Shown: positions 27,140 to 38,003 of the stretch, piece by piece
How the letters are laid out: each line of letters opens with the position of its first letter
How positions within the stretch are numbered: position 1 is the first letter of the stretch
Assembly (NCBI GenBank): GCA_002694985.1
Contig: NZNS01000008.1
Span: forward strand, 42,096-106,095
Direction: 5' to 3'
Source of the DNA: Parvibaculum sp.
GTDB lineage: Bacteria; Pseudomonadota; Alphaproteobacteria; Parvibaculales; Parvibaculaceae
Length of the DNA: 64,000 bases
Notes under the pieces: model-generated
The model's database searches: none
Seen by the model: only the letters and a program-made list of their open reading frames with translations
Told to the model about the DNA's origin: nothing
Translations under genes and position numbers: made by a program

Positions 27140-29098
27140 ATGCACGCTCCCAACCCCGGCAACGAAACACCGCTGATCCAGATCAGCGACGTGACGAAGG
27201 TGTACCGCACCGGCGGCACGGAAGTGCGCGCACTCGACGGCGTGTCGATGACCATCGATCGCGGCGAGTTCGTCGCCATCATGGGTCAGTCCGGTTCCGG
27301 CAAGTCGACGCTGATGAATATTCTGGGCTGCCTCGACCGTCCCACGGACGGAAAATATACGGTGGCAGGCACGGATGTCGCCCTGCTCTCCTCCGACGAA
27401 CTGGCGACGCTCCGGCGCGACACATTCGGCTTCGTGTTCCAGCGCTACAATCTGCTTGCGACGATGACGGCGGCGGAAAATGTGGAATTGCCGGCGGTCT
27501 ATGCCGGAACGACGAAAAGCGAACGCAGCCAGCGGGCGCAGGAACTGCTCGAGCAACTCGGCATGGGCGAGCGCGCCGCACACCGGCCTTCCGAACTTTC
27601 GGGCGGACAACAGCAGCGCGTTTCCATTGCGCGCGCGCTGATGAACGGCGCCGACGTCATTCTTGCCGACGAGCCGACAGGCGCGCTTGACACGCAAAGC
27701 GGCGCCGATGTGCTGGAGGTGCTGAAGAAGCTCAACGCACAAGGCCACACCGTCATTCTGATCACGCATGATCCGGCGGTTGCCGAACATGCGGACCGCA
27801 CCATCCAGATCAGCGACGGGCGCATCGTCTCCGACAGCGGCCCGAAAACACGCGCAATCTCTAGCGATACCGGCAAGCCTCTCGCGGAAGGAGGCTTCGC
27901 CATTCAGACGGAAGTCGCGGAAGCCATGAAAATGGCGTTCCGTTCGCTGCGTGCAAATATTTTCCGCACGGCCCTGACGCTGCTTGGCGTCGTGATCGGC
28001 GTGGCCGCGGTGGTCGTCATGCTTGCCATCGGCGATGGCAGCAAGGCGAATATCGTGAGCTCCATGCAGAGCATGGGCACGAACCTGCTTGTGGTGCGCC
28101 CCGGCGCGCCGGGTGTGCGCCCGAGCGGCGAAATCGCGACGCTGACAACGGCGGATGCCGAAGCCATACGCCTCGAAGTGCCGAACGTGACCGCCATCGC
28201 ACCGGCACGAAGCAGCAGCACGACATTGCGTTACGGCAATATCGACTATCGAACGCAGGTGGAAGGCACCTGGCCTTCGCTGCCTGCGGTGCGCGACTGG
28301 AACGTGGCGGAGGGCGGCTTTTTCACGGAGGCCGATCTCAACGGCTATGCGCCGGTGATCGTGCTCGGCCAAACGGTGGTTGAAGCCCTCTTCCCCGATA
28401 GCGGCGACCCGGTCGGGAAATATGTGCTCGTCGGCAATATTCCCTTCGAGGTGGTGGGCGTACTGGAGTCGAAAGGCGCCGCCGCCTTCGGCCAGGACCA
28501 GGACGATATCGCCTATGTGCCAATCACGACCGGCTTCATGCGGCTTTTCGGACAGCAATATGCCAACTCGATCACGGCAAAGGTAACGGATTCCGATTTC
28601 GTGGACGACACCGAAGCCGCGATCCACACGCTTCTTCTCGCCCGCCACCGGACCGAGGATTTTCAGATCCGCAACACAGCCTCGATGCTGGAGACGCTGG
28701 AGAGCATGTCCAACACCATGACGATATTGCTCGGCTCCGTGGCGGCGATCTCGCTGCTTGTCGGCGGCATAGGCGTGATGAATATCATGCTTGTGAGCGT
28801 GACGGAGCGAACGCGGGAAATCGGCCTGCGCATGGCGACCGGCGCGCGGATGAGCAATATCCTCGTGCAGTTCAACACCGAGGCGCTGGTTGTTTGCGGT
28901 GTGGGCGGCATGATCGGCGTCCTGCTCGGGATTTCCATCGCCTATGTACTGAGCGGCGCAGGCATGAACATTGCGATCAATGCGATGCCGTCCATCCTGG
29001 CATTTACCTGCGCGTTCCTGACGGGGCTCGTATTCGGCTATCTGCCTGCGCGAAAAGCGGCGCAGCTCGACCCCGTGGTCGCGCTGGCATCGGAGTAA
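27140..29098 (+). CDS. macB: MacB-like ABC transporter (ATPase + FtsX/MacB permease)
   Basis: A 652-residue protein. The N-terminal ATPase (about 1-230) shows [24 protein letters not shown] and [11 protein letters not shown] membrane helix near residues 280-300 leads to the large periplasmic MacB core (about 305-520). Three more helices near the C-terminus ([38 protein letters not shown] and [13 protein letters not shown]) form the FtsX module. The ATG at 27140 lies 10 bp after the macA stop and gives the normal N-terminus; an upstream in-frame ATG at 27107 would overlap macA. The stop is 5 bp from the next gene. Length and domains match MacB (about 650 residues). Confidence 0.93.
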   Translation: MHAPNPGNETPLIQISDVTKVYRTGGTEVRALDGVSMTIDRGEFVAIMGQSGSGKSTLMNILGCLDRPTDGKYTVAGTDVALLSSDELATLRRDTFGFVFQRYNLLATMTAAENVELPAVYAGTTKSERSQRAQELLEQLGMGERAAHRPSELSGGQQQRVSIARALMNGADVILADEPTGALDTQSGADVLEVLKKLNAQGHTVILITHDPAVAEHADRTIQISDGRIVSDSGPKTRAISSDTGKPLAEGGFAIQTEVAEAMKMAFRSLRANIFRTALTLLGVVIGVAAVVVMLAIGDGSKANIVSSMQSMGTNLLVVRPGAPGVRPSGEIATLTTADAEAIRLEVPNVTAIAPARSSSTTLRYGNIDYRTQVEGTWPSLPAVRDWNVAEGGFFTEADLNGYAPVIVLGQTVVEALFPDSGDPVGKYVLVGNIPFEVVGVLESKGAAAFGQDQDDIAYVPITTGFMRLFGQQYANSITAKVTDSDFVDDTEAAIHTLLLARHRTEDFQIRNTASMLETLESMSNTMTILLGSVAAISLLVGGIGVMNIMLVSVTERTREIGLRMATGARMSNILVQFNTEALVVCGVGGMIGVLLGISIAYVLSGAGMNIAINAMPSILAFTCAFLTGLVFGYLPARKAAQLDPVVALASE

Positions 29099-29103
29099 GA
29101 GAG

Positions 29104-30468
29104 ATGACGCATCTGAACCGCCTTGCCAGTCTTGCCGCCGCAGCGATGCTCGCTGCCTGCACGATGGCGCCGGACTATGAACGCCCCTCCATCGACACGC
29201 CGCAGGGCTTTTCCTCCGCGCAGCAGACGGACGGCATGAACATTGCCGCCGATACGCAATGGTGGACGGCTTTCGGCGAGCCGGAACTGACACTGCTGAT
29301 GCAGGCCGCGCTGGCGAATAATCTGGACATCGAACAGGCGCTGGCGCGCGTGGAACAGGCGCGCGGCGCGGCGCGGGCGGCGGGAGCGTCACTGCTGCCG
29401 CAGGTGAATGGCAGCGGCAGTGCGAGCCGCAACGACCCGCGCGGCGGCTCCGCACGCGAGAGCGCGGATATCGGTCTTTCCGCGAGCTATACGCTCGACA
29501 TATGGGGCCGCTACCGCGACGAGGCGCGCGCGGCGGCACTTTCGCTGGAAGCAACGCAATATGACAAGGAGAGCGCGGCGCTGCTCGTACAATCCAATGT
29601 CGCGACGACCTATTTCACGATCCTCACACTGAAGGACCGGATCGCGATTGCCGAAGACTCACTGAAGGCGGCGCGCGGCACACTCGACATTGTGGAAGCG
29701 CGCTACAGAGCAGGAAGCATCTCCGGTCTCGACCTTGCGCAGCAGCGCAATACAGTGGCGGCCATCGAAGCGACCCTGCCCCCGCTGCGCGCGGCCCTCG
29801 CGGCCAACGAGAATGCGATGGCGATCCTGATCGCGACGACGCCCGGACGCTTTACAGTTGAAGGCAACACACTCGACAAGGTGACGCTGCCCGCCATCGC
29901 GCCGGGACAGCCCTCGGCGCTGCTCGAACGGCGGCCCGATATCAAGAGTGCGGAAGCAAGCCTCAAGGGAGCCGACGCGAATATCGGCGCGGCACGCGCG
30001 GCCTTCTTTCCGAGCCTCGACCTGACGGCCTCGCTGACGCGAAGCTTTGCCACGGCAAGCCCGGCGGAGACCGCCTCCTCGCTCGGCGCCTCGCTGCTCG
30101 CACCGATCTTTTCGGGCGGGTCGCTGGAAGGAAACCTGCAATCGGCGAAAGGCCGGCAGGCGGAACTTGCCGCCAACTACAAGCTCACCGTGCTCACCTC
30201 CTTCTCGGAGGTGGAGAACTCGCTGACCAATGTTGAAACGACAGCGGCGCGCGAAGCCTCTCTCAACATTGCGGCGGAGGAAGCGAGAAAGGCCTATGAG
30301 CTTTCTCAGGCCCGGTACAAGGCAGGTGCAAGCGACCTTCTCTCCGTGCTCGATGCGCAGAGAAACTGGCTTTCCGCGCGGGACAGCGCGGCGCAGGCGC
30401 AGCTTGAACGCTACAGCACGGCCGTTGAACTCTTCATCGCGCTTGGCGGCGGGTGGAAATCCATATAG
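29104..30468 (+). CDS. Outer-membrane efflux lipoprotein (NodT/TolC family)
   Basis: A 454-residue protein. The signal peptide ends in a lipobox (LASLAAAAMLAAC, cysteine near residue 18), so it is probably an outer-membrane lipoprotein like OprM and NodT. Two TolC-like halves follow with long heptad-rich helices (ALARVEQARGAARAAG, then YELSQARYKAGASDLLSVL). SIAR-like and LDAQRNWLSARDSAAQAQ segments recur in this family. It starts 5 bp after the macB stop and completes the macA-macB-oprM-type operon, forming the outer-membrane channel. An internal start at 28894 would overlap macB and is not supported. Confidence 0.9.
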   Translation: MTHLNRLASLAAAAMLAACTMAPDYERPSIDTPQGFSSAQQTDGMNIAADTQWWTAFGEPELTLLMQAALANNLDIEQALARVEQARGAARAAGASLLPQVNGSGSASRNDPRGGSARESADIGLSASYTLDIWGRYRDEARAAALSLEATQYDKESAALLVQSNVATTYFTILTLKDRIAIAEDSLKAARGTLDIVEARYRAGSISGLDLAQQRNTVAAIEATLPPLRAALAANENAMAILIATTPGRFTVEGNTLDKVTLPAIAPGQPSALLERRPDIKSAEASLKGADANIGAARAAFFPSLDLTASLTRSFATASPAETASSLGASLLAPIFSGGSLEGNLQSAKGRQAELAANYKLTVLTSFSEVENSLTNVETTAAREASLNIAAEEARKAYELSQARYKAGASDLLSVLDAQRNWLSARDSAAQAQLERYSTAVELFIALGGGWKSI

Positions 30469-30582
30469 CCGTTCAAGGGTTCACAACGTGTTGTTCAGCA
30501 CCGGGCGGGGCTTTGCTTCCGCCAGCGGGTAAAGGCGGCTAGTCTCCTCCCCAACGAAACCGAAGAACCTGGGAGGAAACAC

Positions 30583-31608
30583 ATGATGAACCTGACCTCG
30601 AAGGAAGTCCGCCTGAAGGCGCGGCCCGTGGGTATGCCCAAAGAGAGCGATTTTGAAATCGTGACGACGGAAGCGCGCGAGCCCGGCGATGGCGAAGTTC
30701 TTGTCCGCAATATCTGGATGTCGGTGGACCCTTACATGCGCGGGCGCATGATGGACCGCGAAAGCTATGTCCCGCCTTTCCAGATCGGCAGCCCGCTGGA
30801 AGGCGGCGCCATCGGCCAGGTGGTGGGATCCAAAAGCGACAAGCTGAAGGTCGGTACTTACGTGAACCACATGCTTGGCTGGCGCGAATTCGCAACCGGG
30901 CCGGCAGGGGGCTTCACGCCAGTCGACCCCACACTCGGCCCCATCGAGGCGTTTCTCGGCGTACTCGGCATGCCGGGCATGACGGCGTGGTCGGGGCTTT
31001 TCAAGGTGGCCGAACTGAAGGACGGCGAGACGGTGTTTGTCTCGGCGGCGTCTGGCGCCGTCGGCTCGGTCGTCTGCCAGCTTGCGAAGGCGCATGGCTG
31101 CTACGTGGTCGGCTCGGCCGGTTCGGACGAGAAGTGCAAATGGCTCGAAGAGGTCGCGGGCATCGACAAGGCGATCAACTACAAGACCTGCGGCGACCTG
31201 ACAGAAGCCGTGAAGAAGGCCTTCCCGAAGGGCATTGATGTCTATTTCGAGAATGTCGGCGGCAAGCACCTCGAAGCGGCCATCGAATCCATGCGGCCGA
31301 ACGGGCGCGTGGCGCTTTGCGGCATGATCGACCAGTACAACGACACGGAACCGCGGCCGGGCCCGACGAACCTCATCCAGATCGTCGGCAAGAGCCTCCG
31401 GCTTCAAGGCTTTATCGTTTCCAACTATTTCCAGTATCTCGACGATTTTTTCGCGGAGATGGGCCCGCTGATCAAGAGCGGCAAGATGAAGTGGGAAGAG
31501 ACGGTGGAAGAAGGCATCGAGAATGCGCCGAAGGCCTTCCTCAACCTCTTCAAGGGCGCGAATTTCGGCAAGATGCTGGTGAAGATCGGTCCCGACAAGC
31601 CGGCCTGA
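30583..31608 (+). CDS. NADP-dependent MDR oxidoreductase (paralogue 2)
   Basis: A 341-residue zinc-independent reductase, paralogous to the genes at 24774 and 31688. The Rossmann motif SAASGAVGSVVCQLAKAHG is followed by GIDVYFENVGGKHLEAAI. The N-terminus reads RLKARPVGMPKESDFEIV, as in curcumin/dihydrocurcumin reductase-like CurA proteins, which reduce 2-alkenals and related conjugated ketones. The start has GGGAGGAAACAC upstream. A 9-bp palindrome (31635-31659) separates it from paralogue 3. The best supported role is carbonyl or enone detoxification, by homology only. Confidence 0.9.
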   Translation: MMNLTSKEVRLKARPVGMPKESDFEIVTTEAREPGDGEVLVRNIWMSVDPYMRGRMMDRESYVPPFQIGSPLEGGAIGQVVGSKSDKLKVGTYVNHMLGWREFATGPAGGFTPVDPTLGPIEAFLGVLGMPGMTAWSGLFKVAELKDGETVFVSAASGAVGSVVCQLAKAHGCYVVGSAGSDEKCKWLEEVAGIDKAINYKTCGDLTEAVKKAFPKGIDVYFENVGGKHLEAAIESMRPNGRVALCGMIDQYNDTEPRPGPTNLIQIVGKSLRLQGFIVSNYFQYLDDFFAEMGPLIKSGKMKWEETVEEGIENAPKAFLNLFKGANFGKMLVKIGPDKPA

Positions 31609-31634
31609 CCTCGCATTTTCCGATGACGGCATGG

Positions 31635-31659
31635 TGGCCCGGGTTCAAAGCCCGGGCCA
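31635..31659. repeat. GC-rich palindrome between MDR genes
   Basis: TGGCCCGGG (31635-31643) and CCCGGGCCA (31651-31659) are perfect inverted arms around a 7-base loop. There is no T-run after it on either strand, so it is not a good terminator. Arms of this type are common dispersed palindromic elements in alphaproteobacterial intergenic regions. Confidence 0.6.
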
Positions 31660-31687
31660 TACTGCTTTGCAAGAGGGAGGAGATCAC

Positions 31688-32701
31688 ATGCCGACAAAAG
31701 CGAAACGATGGGTGCTGGCGTCACGGCCGGAAGGAAAGCCGGTGCCTGAGAATTTCCGGCTTGAGGATGTGACGCTGCCGGATATTGGCGAGCATGAGAT
31801 CCTGATCCGCACGGAACATCACTCCGTCGATCCCGGTATGCGGGGGCGGCTCTCCGGCGACAGCTACACGGCGGCGCTGCCTGTCGGCGAGACCATCGAC
31901 AGTGCGATGGTGGGCGTCGTCGAACAATCGAACAACGAGAAGTTCAAACCGGGCGACCGCGTGACGGGCGGCTTCGGCTGGGTCACACATGCGGTGTCGA
32001 ACGGGCGCGGCGTACAGAAGCTCGCGCCGGAAGTATTTCACGGCAAGCTCCGCCCGACAGCGGCCATCGGGGTGCTCGGCATTCCGGGGCTCACCTCCTA
32101 TTTCGGTCTGCTGGAACTCGGCCAGCCAAAGGAAGGCGATACGGTGCTGATTTCCTCCGCCGCCGGGCCCGTAGGCGCGACGGTCGGGCAGATCGCGAAA
32201 ATGAAGGGAGCGCGCGTTGTCGGGATCGCGGGCTCGCAGGCGAAGTGCGACTATGTGACGGGCCTCGGCTTCGATGCCTGTTTTTCCTATCGAGGCGCGG
32301 ACCTGCGCGCGGCGATCAAGGAGCACTGCCCGGATGGCATCGATATCTATTTCGACAATGTAGGCGGGGAAATGCTGGACGCGGCGATCCTCAACATGAA
32401 GGAGCATGGGCGGATCGTGATTTCCGGCCAGGTGAGCGAGTATAACCGCGCCGATGACGAGCTCGTCGGCATCCGCAATGTGACGCGCTTCATCACGCAT
32501 CGGCTGCGCATGGAAGGGCTTGTGGTGTTCGACTATTTCAAGCGCTTCCGGGAGGCACAAGCCGAGATGGCCGGATGGATCCACGAGGACAAGCTCGTCT
32601 ATACGGAAGATATTTCCGAGGGGATCGAAGGGTCGGCGGATGCCTTTATCGGATTGTTCGAAGGCGAGAATCTGGGACGGCGGCTCATCAAGGTGAGCTG
32701 A
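31688..32701 (+). CDS. NADP-dependent MDR oxidoreductase (paralogue 3)
   Basis: A 337-residue zinc-independent reductase in the same family as the two upstream paralogues. ATG 31688 (MPTKAKRWVLAS) has GGAGG upstream. The Rossmann segment VLISSAAGPVGATVGQIAKM and GIDIYFDNVGGEMLDAAIL are conserved, and GFGWVTHAV matches the family's substrate channel region. A 12-bp perfect hairpin with A and T runs follows its stop. Three such paralogues within 8 kb suggest local duplication; each has diverged enough that substrates may differ. Confidence 0.9.
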   Translation: MPTKAKRWVLASRPEGKPVPENFRLEDVTLPDIGEHEILIRTEHHSVDPGMRGRLSGDSYTAALPVGETIDSAMVGVVEQSNNEKFKPGDRVTGGFGWVTHAVSNGRGVQKLAPEVFHGKLRPTAAIGVLGIPGLTSYFGLLELGQPKEGDTVLISSAAGPVGATVGQIAKMKGARVVGIAGSQAKCDYVTGLGFDACFSYRGADLRAAIKEHCPDGIDIYFDNVGGEMLDAAILNMKEHGRIVISGQVSEYNRADDELVGIRNVTRFITHRLRMEGLVVFDYFKRFREAQAEMAGWIHEDKLVYTEDISEGIEGSADAFIGLFEGENLGRRLIKVS

Positions 32702-32704
32702 CAA

Positions 32705-32732
32705 AAAAGGCCCGGATTGCTCCGGGCCTTTT
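32705..32732. terminator. Bidirectional terminator
   Basis: Arms AAAAGGCCCGGA (32705-32716) and TCCGGGCCTTTT (32721-32732) pair perfectly over 12 bp around a TTGC loop, with A-run and T-run flanks. It serves both the converging MDR paralogue 3 (plus) and DAHP synthase (minus). Confidence 0.9.
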
Positions 32733-32753
32733 CATTTTGTCCGTGTGCGGCTC

Positions 32754-34145
32754 TTACCAGCCGAGTGCGGCGGCCGGTTGCGCGCGGCGGGCCTCCGCCC
32801 TCTCCTTCTTCAGCCCTTCGGCAATGAGGAAGGCGAGTTCGAGCGACTGGTTCGCGTTGAGGCGCGGATCGCAATGGGTGTGGTAGCGGTCGCCCAGTTC
32901 CGTCTCGGTGATCGCCTGCGCGCCGCCGATGCACTCGGTGACGTTCTGGCCGGTCATCTCGAAATGAACGCCGCCGGCATGTGTACCCTCGGCGCGATGA
33001 ACGGCCATGAAGGCCTGCACCTCGGCGAGAACGCGGTCGACGGGACGCGTCTTGTAGCCCGACGACGCCTTGATGGTGTTGCCGTGCATCGGGTCACAGG
33101 ACCAGATGACCTTCTTGCCCTCGCGCTCGATGGCGCGGATGAGCTGCGGCAGGTGCTTTTCGACATTCTCCGCGCCGAAGCGGCAGATCAGCGTCAAGCG
33201 GCCCGGCTCGTTCTTCGGGTTCAGAAGATCGGTGAGGCGGACAAGCTCTTCCGGGTCAAGCGAGGGACCGCACTTCATGCCGATCGGGTTCTTGATGCCG
33301 CGCATATATTCGACATGGGCGTGATCGGGCTGGCGCGTACGGTCGCCGATCCAGAGCATGTGGGCGGAGGTGTCGTACCAGTCGCCCGTGGTGCTGTCGA
33401 TGCGCGTCATTGCCTGCTCGTAGCCGAGCAGCAGAGCTTCGTGGCTCGTGTAGAAATCCGTCGTGTGAAGCTGCGGCTGCGTCTCGCCGTCGATACCGCA
33501 GGCGCGCATGAAGTCGAGCGTCTCAGTGATGCGGTTCGCCAGTTCTTCGTAGCGCGCACCTTCCGGGCTGTCGGCAACGAAGCCGAGATTCCAGCGATGC
33601 ACGAAGTCGAGATCGGCGTAGCCGCCATTCGCGAAGGCGCGGATGAGGTTCAGCGTGGAGGCCGACTGCGAATAGGCGCGCAGCAGTCGCTCGGGATCGG
33701 GCACACGGGACTTCTCGTCGAACTCGATGCCGTTGATGTTGTCGCCGAGATAGGACGGCAGCGTCACGTCGCCAACGGTTTCGGTGGGCGAGGAACGCGG
33801 CTTCGCGAACTGACCGGCGATGCGGCCCACCTTCACGACGGGCGAGGCGGCGGCGAAGGTCAGCACGACTGCCATCTGAAGCAGCACGCGGAAGGTGTCG
33901 CGGATATTATCGGCGGAAAATTCGGCAAAGCTCTCGGCGCAATCGCCGCCCTGAAGCAGGAATGCACGGCCCTCGCAGACCTCGGCGAGATCTGCTTTCA
34001 GCTTGCGAGCTTCACCTGCAAACACGAGCGGCGGATAGGAGCGCAAGCGCGCTTCTACGGCGGCCAATGCCGCCTCGTCCGGGTATGCCGGGAGATGCTT
34101 TGCGGGCTTTGCGCGCCAGCTCTCCGGTTTCCAGTTCTCCGCCAT
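32754..34145 (-). CDS. 3-deoxy-7-phosphoheptulonate synthase, class II
   Basis: A 463-residue plant-type (class II) DAHP synthase, catalysing the first step of the shikimate pathway from phosphoenolpyruvate and erythrose 4-phosphate. ATG 34145 ([19 protein letters not shown]) gives the conserved opening. [12 protein letters not shown] carries the metal-binding cysteine, and [14 protein letters not shown] and [13 protein letters not shown] are class II signatures. Roughly half of bacteria use this class, often feedback-controlled by other aromatic-pathway proteins; regulation here is not visible. Its terminator is shared with the converging MDR gene. The short open frame upstream to 34166 adds seven residues and is unlikely. 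Confidence 0.95.
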   Translation of the reverse strand: MAENWKPESWRAKPAKHLPAYPDEAALAAVEARLRSYPPLVFAGEARKLKADLAEVCEGRAFLLQGGDCAESFAEFSADNIRDTFRVLLQMAVVLTFAAASPVVKVGRIAGQFAKPRSSPTETVGDVTLPSYLGDNINGIEFDEKSRVPDPERLLRAYSQSASTLNLIRAFANGGYADLDFVHRWNLGFVADSPEGARYEELANRITETLDFMRACGIDGETQPQLHTTDFYTSHEALLLGYEQAMTRIDSTTGDWYDTSAHMLWIGDRTRQPDHAHVEYMRGIKNPIGMKCGPSLDPEELVRLTDLLNPKNEPGRLTLICRFGAENVEKHLPQLIRAIEREGKKVIWSCDPMHGNTIKASSGYKTRPVDRVLAEVQAFMAVHRAEGTHAGGVHFEMTGQNVTECIGGAQAITETELGDRYHTHCDPRLNANQSLELAFLIAEGLKKERAEARRAQPAAALGW

Positions 34146-34286
34146 GTTATCTTCTCCGAAACGCAAAAAAGGACGGTTTTCCGGGGTTTCACCCGGAAGG
34201 CCGCACCCTTCTCATATGGAAGGCGGATATATAGTCCACAAGGGCTCTAAAGGGAAGCCTAAGCCCTTGATCGCGCTGGCGGACAG

Positions 34287-35669
34287 TTAATCGGCGGCCT
34301 TGATGACCGGGGCCTGCCACTTCTCTTTCATGGTGACGAGTTCCTCGGCCGCTGTCGGATGGACGGCGATGGTCGCGTCAAACTGGGCCTTGGTGGCGCC
34401 CATCGTGACGGCAATGCCGATGGCCTGGATCACCTCGCCTGCGCCCGAGCCCATGATGTGAACGCCAAGCACCTTGTCGGACCGGGCATCCACGATGAGC
34501 TTCATGAAGGTGCGCTCCTGCGAGTCCGAAAGCGTGTTTTTCAAGGCGCGGAAGGCGGTCTTGTAGATATCGACCTCATCATATTGCTCGCGCGCCTGCG
34601 CCTCGGTGAGGCCGACGGTGCCCATCTCCGGCTGGGAGAAGATCGCCGTCGGGATGATCGAATGATCGACCTTCACATCCTTGCCGCCATAGACGGTATC
34701 GGCGAAGGCATGGCCCTCGCGGATCGCCACGGGGGTGAGGTTCGCACGGTCGGTGACATCGCCCACGGCATAGATGCTCTCGACCGAGGACTGCGAATAC
34801 TCGTCGACCACGACCTCGCCGGCCATGCCGAGTTTCACACCGGCTTCCTCAAGACCGAGGCCTTTCGTGTTGGGCACGCGGCCCGTCGCATACATGACGC
34901 AATCGGTCGAGATCGTGTCGCCATCATTGAGCGTCAGATGCAACTCGCCATCTTTCTTTTCGATGGAGACGATGTCGCTGTTCATGCGCAGGTCGATGCC
35001 CTTCTTCGTCATCTCCTCGGAGAGAAGATCGCGAAGATCATCGTCGAAGCCGCGCATGAAGAGGGGGCCGCGATAGAGCTGCATGGTCTCGACGCCGAGA
35101 CCATTGAAGATGCCCGCAAACTCGACCGCGATGTAGCCGCCGCCGACAACGACCACGCGCCGGGGCAATTCTTCGAGATGGAAAGCCTCGTTGGAGGTGA
35201 TCGCATGTTCGATGCCGGGAATATCCGGCAGGAAAGGCGTTGCGCCGACCGCAACCAGAATACGCTCAGCCGTGATCTCGCGCTCGTGCCCGTCGATCTG
35301 GATGGTGTGCGCATCCTTCACCGTGGCGCGGCCGTCGATAATCTCGACACCCGCCTTTTCGAGATTGCGGATATAGATACCGTTCAGGCGGTCGATTTCC
35401 TTGTCCTTGCGGGAGACAAGCGTTTTCCAGTCGAATTTCGTTTCTCCGACCGTCCAGCCGAAACCGGCCGCATCCTCGAAGTCGTCCGAGAAGTGACTCG
35501 CATAGACGAAGAGCTTTTTTGGAACGCAGCCGCGAATGACGCAGGTCCCACCGACGCGATATTCCTCGGCAACGGCAACCTTCGCGCCGTAGTTCGCGGC
35601 GATGCGGGCCGCGCGCACGCCACCGGAACCCGCGCCGATGACAAAAAGGTCGTAATCATATTCAGCCAT
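34287..35669 (-). CDS. gor: Glutathione-disulfide reductase
   Basis: A 460-residue FAD enzyme that reduces glutathione disulfide with NADPH. The FAD motif GAGSGGVRAA opens the protein. The redox disulfide is Cys43/Cys48 in GGTCVIRGCVPKK. The NAD(P) motif is VVVGGGYIAVEFAG, and the C-terminal catalytic base is in HPTAAEELVTM. The Arg residues of the NADP motif fit glutathione rather than trypanothione or dihydrolipoamide substrates. It is 24 bp downstream of rpiA on the minus strand, so they may share a transcript, while the DAHP synthase gene 141 bp further downstream probably has its own promoter. Confidence 0.95.
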   Translation of the reverse strand: MAEYDYDLFVIGAGSGGVRAARIAANYGAKVAVAEEYRVGGTCVIRGCVPKKLFVYASHFSDDFEDAAGFGWTVGETKFDWKTLVSRKDKEIDRLNGIYIRNLEKAGVEIIDGRATVKDAHTIQIDGHEREITAERILVAVGATPFLPDIPGIEHAITSNEAFHLEELPRRVVVVGGGYIAVEFAGIFNGLGVETMQLYRGPLFMRGFDDDLRDLLSEEMTKKGIDLRMNSDIVSIEKKDGELHLTLNDGDTISTDCVMYATGRVPNTKGLGLEEAGVKLGMAGEVVVDEYSQSSVESIYAVGDVTDRANLTPVAIREGHAFADTVYGGKDVKVDHSIIPTAIFSQPEMGTVGLTEAQAREQYDEVDIYKTAFRALKNTLSDSQERTFMKLIVDARSDKVLGVHIMGSGAGEVIQAIGIAVTMGATKAQFDATIAVHPTAAEELVTMKEKWQAPVIKAAD

Positions 35670-35693
35670 CGTTCGGGCTCCCGGTTTTCGTGC

Positions 35694-36392
35694 TTATGTC
35701 TTTTCGATGATATCGGTGCCTGACGGCATACCTACAATGGCAAGAGCGGCGATGCCGATAAACAATCCGTTATCGACGACGCCGGGAATGAGATTCAACG
35801 CCGCAGCGAGACCATCCGGGTCCGGTATTTCCCCGAAAGTGCAGTCGTAGATGAAGTTCTCGCTGTCGGTGAAGAAAGGTTCGCCATATTCGTCGGCACG
35901 GCGAGACAACTTGCCGGTGCAGTCGAACTGCCCCGCCACTTCCGCGATCCTGCGCGCGGTGACAGCGGCGCCGAAGGGAATGACCTCGACGGGCAGCGGG
36001 AAGTCGCCAAGCCTTTCCACGACTTTCGATGCATCGGCAATGACGATCATGCGCTCCGATGCCGTCGCCACGATCTTTTCGCGAAGCAGCGCACCGCCGC
36101 CGCCCTTGATGAGACGGAGGTCGCGGTCGAGTTCATCCGCGCCATCGACGGTGATATCGAGATGCGGCGTGTCATCGAGATTGGAGAGTGCAATGCCTAG
36201 GCTCGCGGCGAGCTTGCCCGTGCGCTCGGAGGTCGGCACACAGACAACATCAAGCCCCTGCGCCACTTTCTCGCCCAGCGCACGAACGAAATGTTCCGCC
36301 GTCGAGCCCGTGCCCAGACCGAGCTTCATGCCGGGCTTCACATATTCAAGCGCACGGATCGCCGCCGCTTTCTTCTGCTCGTCAGCCGTCAT
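35694..36392 (-). CDS. rpiA: Ribose-5-phosphate isomerase A
   Basis: A 232-residue enzyme interconverting ribose 5-phosphate and ribulose 5-phosphate in the pentose phosphate pathway. [16 protein letters not shown] binds the phosphate, and [20 protein letters not shown] with REKIV carries the catalytic acid and lysine. The ATG at 36392 lies three bases from the gabD stop at 36396, indicating co-transcription. The length matches RpiA. Confidence 0.95.
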   Translation of the reverse strand: MTADEQKKAAAIRALEYVKPGMKLGLGTGSTAEHFVRALGEKVAQGLDVVCVPTSERTGKLAASLGIALSNLDDTPHLDITVDGADELDRDLRLIKGGGGALLREKIVATASERMIVIADASKVVERLGDFPLPVEVIPFGAAVTARRIAEVAGQFDCTGKLSRRADEYGEPFFTDSENFIYDCTFGEIPDPDGLAAALNLIPGVVDNGLFIGIAALAIVGMPSGTDIIEKT

Positions 36393-36395
36393 GCG

Positions 36396-37856
36396 TCAAA
36401 GCCCCGCCATCGCTACATATTTCACTTCGAGAAATTCCTCGATACCCCAGGGCCCGCCTTCACGGCCAAGCCCGGATTCCTTGAAGCCGCCGAAAGGCGC
36501 AAGTTCGGTCGAGATGATACCTGCATTGACGCCGACCAGGCCTGCTTCCAGTGCTTCGGCCGCGCGCCAGACGCGGCCGATGTCGCGGCTGTAGAAATAG
36601 GAGGCGAGACCGAAGGGCGTATCGTTTGCCATTGCGATGCCCTCCTCGTCCGTCTCGAAGCGGAAGACAGGCGCGAGCGGACCGAAGGTTTCTTCTCGCG
36701 CGGCCTTCATGTCCGGCTTCATGCCCGTGAGGACGGTCGGCTCGAAGAAGGTGCCGCCCTTCGCATGACGCTTGCCGCCCGTGAGGATCTTCGCGCCGCC
36801 CGCGACGGCATCCGCGACATGCTCCTCGACCTTTTCGAGCGCCGCCATTTCGATGAGCGGGCCTTGCGCAACGCCCTCTTCAAAGCCCGCGCCGACTTTC
36901 AGCTCCGCGACTTTTTTCGCGAGCTTTTCCACAAACTCGTCATGCACCGCAGACTGCACGAGGAAGCGATTGGTGCAGATGCAGGTCTGACCGGTGTTTC
37001 GGAATTTGGAAGCGACGGCGCCTTCGACCGCCGCGTCGATATCCGCATCGTCGAAGACAATGAAAGGCGCATTGCCGCCAAGCTCCAGCGCGACCTTCTT
37101 TACCGTGGAAGCCGATTGCTGCATCAGCTTCTTGCCGATTTCCGTGGACCCGGTGAAGGTGACCTTTCGGACGATGGGGTTCGACGTCATTTCGCCGCCG
37201 ATAGCGCCTGCCTTGCCCGTGATAACGCTGAGAACGCCAGCCGGCACACCCGCGCGGCTTGCCAGTTCCGCCAGTGCGAAGGCGGAGAGTGGCGTCATGG
37301 TGGCAGGCTTCACCACCATCGAGCACCCGGCGGCAAGCGCAGGCGCGGCCTTGCGGGTGATCATGGCGGCAGGAAAGTTCCACGGCGTGATGGCGGCACA
37401 GACGCCGATCGGCTGCTTCAGCACGACGATGCGGCGGTCGCTCGTGGGCGCCGGCACCACGGCGCCATAAACGCGCGTGGCTTCTTCGGCATAAAACTCG
37501 ATGAAGGCGGCCGCATAGGCAATTTCGCCCCTGGCTTCGGCAAGCGGCTTGCCCTGCTCTGCCGTCAGGATCGCAGCGAGATCATCCTGATTTTCCATCA
37601 TCAGGTCGAACCAGCGGCGCAAGACTGCACCACGCTCCTTGGCCGGGCGGGCGGCCCATTCCTTCTGGGCCCGCTCCGCGGCCTCCAGGGCTTCGCGCGT
37701 CTCCGCGGCGCCAAGAGAGGGAACCGTTGCAATGGTTTCGCCCGTCGCCGGGTCCACCACTTCAATCCGGGGCGCGTCCGCCCCTACCCACTTTCCGTCC
37801 AGAAAACAGCGCGTCTTGAGGAGTGTCTTGTCCTTGAGGCGGGTGGAGAGTGTCAT
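36396..37856 (-). CDS. gabD: NAD(P)-dependent succinate-semialdehyde dehydrogenase
   Basis: A 486-residue aldehyde dehydrogenase converting succinate semialdehyde to succinate. The catalytic Glu is in [17 protein letters not shown] and the catalytic Cys in [13 protein letters not shown] (about residues 285-297). Glycine-rich NAD-binding [14 protein letters not shown] and the C-terminal [13 protein letters not shown] match the GabD/succinate-semialdehyde subgroup. Succinate semialdehyde is the likely substrate by family resemblance; other semialdehydes are possible. It is the first gene of the gabD-rpiA-gor set. The opposite neighbour starts at 38004. Confidence 0.9.
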   Translation of the reverse strand: MTLSTRLKDKTLLKTRCFLDGKWVGADAPRIEVVDPATGETIATVPSLGAAETREALEAAERAQKEWAARPAKERGAVLRRWFDLMMENQDDLAAILTAEQGKPLAEARGEIAYAAAFIEFYAEEATRVYGAVVPAPTSDRRIVVLKQPIGVCAAITPWNFPAAMITRKAAPALAAGCSMVVKPATMTPLSAFALAELASRAGVPAGVLSVITGKAGAIGGEMTSNPIVRKVTFTGSTEIGKKLMQQSASTVKKVALELGGNAPFIVFDDADIDAAVEGAVASKFRNTGQTCICTNRFLVQSAVHDEFVEKLAKKVAELKVGAGFEEGVAQGPLIEMAALEKVEEHVADAVAGGAKILTGGKRHAKGGTFFEPTVLTGMKPDMKAAREETFGPLAPVFRFETDEEGIAMANDTPFGLASYFYSRDIGRVWRAAEALEAGLVGVNAGIISTELAPFGGFKESGLGREGGPWGIEEFLEVKYVAMAGL

Positions 37857-38003
37857 AAAATTCCCCTGAAACTGCGGTACATGGCCGGGTTTATTGCTTA
37901 TCCTTGCCTGCCCGCGTCATATAGGAATTCAGGCGGATGAAACCATATCCTTGTTAGCATCCCCCGGCATGGAACGGAAAGAGCCCGAAACGGCACGGAA
38001 CGC

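Noticed and set aside
27029..29554. Long minus-strand open frame (841 codons) opposite macA-macB
   Set aside because: It has His/Arg/Ala-biased composition, overlaps a clearly homologous plus-strand gene pair throughout, and shows no domain. It is a GC-driven shadow frame.
32745..34250. 501-codon plus-strand frame opposite DAHP synthase
   Set aside because: Antisense shadow; DAHP synthase has all expected motifs.
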